64,000 bases of DNA from Parasitella parasitica (Eukaryota; Mucoromycota; Mucoromycetes; Mucorales; Mucoraceae). The stretch lies in NCBI GenBank assembly GCA_025201805.1, contig MU619247.1, positions 4,190-68,189 of the forward strand, in the 5' to 3' direction. Position 1 is the first letter of the stretch; every line of letters starts with the position of its first letter. The translations under genes and the position numbers were made by a program. The notes under the pieces were generated by a model. It searched no databases. It was not told where the DNA came from and saw only the letters and a program-made list of their open reading frames with translations. Positions 61,177 to 64,000 of the stretch are shown here, in pieces.

Positions 61177-62727
61177 TGTTGTTATACGTTTTCACATATT
61201 GTGTATCGTTTGGGTCGATTTCTCTTTGGGCATGACCATGCAATGTGCTTAGTGTCTACACAATACGAGCAAGCTGAATCAGTTTGGTTATGCATTGCTG
61301 CCCCCCCCCCCTCACTATTGATATCGAATGGATAGCTATTCTTATGTTGGATTAAAATAAATTATGGAAAGAAGAAAAAAAATATACCTTCTTGTTTCTG
61401 ATAATTAGTTCAGCAAAATGCGACGATGTTGATCAGTAAGGGAAACCCACAAAACAATTATTTGTACAAATCTTGCGGTTTAAGGCTCGACTTTTTTTTC
61501 CCTTTGTTAACAGAATGTCTTTTTGAACGCAAATCAATTTAAATCCCTAGAAAAGCAATGTAATTGAGATCCGGAAGTTGCATTTTTCTCCATTTTTCAT
61601 TCGCATAAACTACATAAAAAAACGAGAAAGAAAAGCCGTGTTACACTTTTCCTTTTCAAGAAGGTATGCATGGTTGTTGTACAATAATAAAATTGCATGA
61701 GAAAGTCACTCTCTACATTTTGTGCATACTTGGATATTTGGCAAGCAGCCGTTCAATTCTCGCCATTCTTTAATAAACGGCGCCGCCCTACTTAATTCAG
61801 GAAATACCTCCAAATAAATTTTTGTTTTAGGATCTTGGCCTCGCTTTGGTGAACCCTTACTAGTAGATTAGTGCAAAGTAAAAAGAAGATACGAATTGTA
61901 GTGTCTATAGGATTTGATTTATAATAATTAGAGCAAAAATAAACTCGAAGACTACGCAAAATTGACAGCGTAAATCTTCTCGTAAAGTTATTATATCTAT
62001 ATAGTATATATGATCAGTAGCCCTCACCCAATAATTTTTGTAGCAGGGATGAGAAATGGCATTTGTCCAAATAGCATGTCGTGCGCAAATCTATGGAAGA
62101 ATAGTAGCGTCGTAGGCGAGTATAGCAAACGACGTTGGTGGGTATGGACTAGATTAAGATATCGCAATTATTGGTTCACTTTACACCCAAAATCAAAGTT
62201 ATTTGGTTTATTGTAAAAATAGGCTTACTTTGACACAACATCCTTCATAACTAATCATAGTCAATTCCGTGCCGATAATCCAATTTTGTTACACTCACTT
62301 TAATTAGCATTATTATTCCATACCATTTTTGTCTAAGTGTGATACCTCTAACCAAAGCATTCAGCAAAAAACAGTGATTTCATTGTAAAAAGGTTAATTT
62401 AGCACAATACTCTTCATATAAAAATTACATATAAATGCATATACGTTTAGATACCGAGCAACATAAAGCTTATTCAAAGTTTGATTAATACAGACATGAT
62501 CATCGCTTTCAGAGTATAATTTGGTTTCCACTGGGCGATATGAAAACGCTACTAATAACCAATAACGACGATACAATTGTCAGCTAGTAAAAGATACTTT
62601 AATAAAACTCAATAAAATCATTAGTAGCAGCAAAGACAGTTATCCTAAGATTTTTACCACCACTATATTTCAGTCAAAAATAGCCACTTCTGTACGGTAT
62701 TACGTGCTGATCAAGAGATTGGAAATA
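61177..62727. other. 1.55 kb intergenic with C11 run
   Basis: AT-rich; contains a run of 11 C at 61301-61311. A 68-codon frame at 62010-62216 (plus) has no recognised family. No gene is called. Confidence 0.5.
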
Positions 62728-63178
62728 GGTTATAGTTATGACAAGGTCCGTAGGTTGATTCTTGAGTTCTAGGCTGAAGTTTTCACCTACTTTAAGCAAA
62801 AGGTTGGAAGTCGTAGACAAGCTGATTTTCGTGGTGCTGTCATTATCGCAAAGAAATTGGTGATGAGGGTGCGCTAATGATGGATGCTTACCAAGTTTGG
62901 GATGTTTAAGAAGATATTGATTGGATGCAAGAGCTTTTACCTTTCAAATCTATTTTCATTGAAGAACCTACTTTCCCTGAAGATGTGCTCGATCATGCTC
63001 TTATTCCCAAAGCTCTCTATTCTCGTACAAAGGTCGCCACTGGTGAGCACATTCAAAAACGTATCATTTTCAAGCAGCTATTCCAAGCTCAAGTTATCGA
63101 TTTCTGCCAAAATCAATTTGCGTCGTGTTGCTGGTGTAAATGAAGTTTTTGCTATTTTATTTCTTGATTGTGCTATAA
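62728..63178 (+). pseudogene. Pseudogene of an enolase-superfamily dehydratase (L-fuconate/mandelate-racemase type)
   Basis: Family sequence is readable but broken: YDKVRRLILEF, TAG at 62770-62772, AEVFTYFKQKVGS, a frame change near 62850, EIGDEGALMMDAYQVWDV, TAA at 62907-62909, then a clean stretch FKSIFIEEPTFPEDVLDHAL and YSRTKVATGEHIQKRIIFKQ, another frame change near 63110, and RVAGVNEVFAI. In the normal family (ENOSF1/L-fuconate dehydratase) these correspond to the Lys-x-Lys region, the metal-ligand Asp, and the second metal-binding Glu (IEEP). The Asn of the normal DANQVWD has become Tyr here. Two stops and two frameshifts show it is not functional. The N-terminal third and the C-terminus are absent. 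Confidence 0.8.
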
Positions 63179-63199
63179 GCAGTATCACTTCCAGATACT

Positions 63200-64000
63200 C
63201 AACATGTTATTCTTGGTTAACTTCTATCGCAGCTTTGGGATGCCAAATCACCATTCTTCCATGCAATAGCCTTTTAGTAAAACTCTTTTATAAACTGCTT
63301 AAAAGATATTGAAAAATAACCTTAGACGATAAAAAATATCCTGTAGAAAATTTACTATAGTAAATATGTACAAAAATAATCAATTAATAGTATAAAGACA
63401 CCAGTATTCAATGCATTAGCTACATTCTCATGTCAAATAACAGAAGAGTATATCCAATGATATCACTTTATTTTGTCAAAATCTGAATTTTAATTATTTT
63501 AAATGGGAGACCTCCAAGCTGGTTTCCAAGGCAAGTTTCCCAGTATAGTTTTTTTTATTTTTATTTAAGAAAAAAAAAGTCTTTTACAAATTACATGGCA
63601 GGTATAAGAATAACAATCAACTGTTCCAGAGCATAGCGTCTTTCGGATACGCTCTTCATGGTGTATTAAATGCAGGCTGGCAACGGTCCTTCTTGGGTGA
63701 TTCCAAGAAGAGAACACTTCATTTAGACAGTGCCTTTTGTATATGGCAAAGGCGGTTAATCTGCTTCTTTTCCGTGTATATTAAGGCAAGGTTGTTATCT
63801 TTATATCCCGTTGATGAAGGCACAAAGCAATTATAGAAGGTATGGCAGATGATACATTTCTTTTGACAATAGACATCTTACATGTTTACTATTTTTACAA
63901 ATTACATGGCAGGTATAAGAATAACAATCAACTGTTCCAGAGCATAGCGTCTTTCGGATACGCTCTTCATGGTGTATTAAATGCAGGCTGGCAACGGTCC
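63200..64000. other. Right edge: no intact gene, repeat-bearing
   Basis: After the pseudogene the DNA holds only short frames. One open frame of about 75 codons runs from about 63600 to 63833 on the plus strand and overlaps the repeat; its family is not recognised. The window ends inside the second copy of the repeat. Confidence 0.4.
63582..64000 (+). repeat. Direct repeat with 311-bp period, truncated by window end
   Basis: Positions 63582-63689 recur at 63893-64000 with no difference seen except at the first base or two. Both copies read TTTTACAAATTACATGGCAGG... to GCAACGGTCC. The offset is 311 bp and the second copy runs off the window. This fits a tandem satellite unit, a duplicated element, or the terminal part of a mobile element. 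Confidence 0.85.

Overview
This 64 kb window is nuclear DNA of a filamentous fungus, very probably a Mucorales species (Mucor-like). The reasons are: AT-rich intergenic DNA with many homopolymer runs; compact genes with many short GT-AG introns (about 45-70 nt); a geranylgeranyl-diphosphate synthase that closely resembles, from memory, the carG proteins of Mucor and Blakeslea; and house-keeping proteins with clear fungal or animal relatives. A 10-N assembly gap lies at 22201-22210. I found no rRNA, tRNA, CRISPR array or prokaryotic-type operon.

Layout. 1-1.77 kb is AT-rich sequence holding a small palindromic repeat and a decayed coding island. 1.77-6.12 kb (-) is tripeptidyl peptidase II. 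6.4-7.96 kb (-) is a CCDC6/DUF2046 coiled-coil protein. 8.5-9.44 kb (+) is a short-chain dehydrogenase. 9.73-10.93 kb (+) is GGPP synthase (carG). 11.35-12.0 kb (+) is an unknown secreted acidic protein. 12.0-13.87 kb (-) is ALG11. 14.2-15.95 kb (-) is the proteasome WD40 chaperone PAAF1/Rpn14, divergent from TFIP11/Ntr1 (16.3-18.5 kb, +) and CDC45 (18.6-20.7 kb, +). 20.7-22.2 kb (-) is a GT10 fucosyltransferase-like gene cut by the gap. 22.3-24.3 kb (-) holds LSB5 (VHS-GAT) and BUD21/UTP16. 25.7-26.95 kb (-) is an NDFIP/BSD2-type Nedd4 adaptor. 27.9-30.6 kb (-) holds an RGS protein followed by a cyclic-nucleotide phosphodiesterase. 30.6-33.67 kb is empty. 33.67-35.13 kb (-) is a Cdc3/AspB-type septin. 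35.37-38.05 kb (-) is mitochondrial EF-G2 (MEF2), and 39.29-40.49 kb (+) is the mitochondrial rRNA methylase MRM1. 40.7-44.5 kb (-) is an FHIP/FAM160 protein. 45.1-46.0 kb (+) is an unknown coiled-coil protein. 46.3-48.2 kb (-) is a decayed gene. 48.8-51.5 kb (-) is DNA topoisomerase I. 51.7-52.6 kb (-) is a SIW14-type phosphatase. 54.0-54.7 kb (+) is ribosomal protein eS24. 56.15-56.43 kb (-) is a small orphan. 58.0-59.9 kb (-) is a 13-repeat SEL1 protein. 60.2-61.2 kb (+) is a UPF0739/C1orf74-family protein. 62.7-63.2 kb is an enolase-superfamily pseudogene, and the right edge carries a 311-bp-period repeat.

Functional relations. The genes are mostly unrelated house-keeping functions, as expected for a fungal chromosome. 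Weak groupings are two mitochondrial translation genes transcribed divergently (MEF2, MRM1), an adjacent RGS-PDE pair that could both act on G-protein/cAMP signalling, and two proteolysis or ubiquitin adaptors (TPP2, PAAF1) in the left third. I did not find a convincing new multi-gene system. The most unusual items are very small exons in TOP1 and SIW14, the orphan acidic secreted protein, the fungal UPF0739 protein, two decayed genes, and short repeat elements at both ends of the window.

Exon boundaries were read by eye from GT-AG signals and reading-frame continuity. Where total spliced lengths are given, they were checked to be multiples of three.
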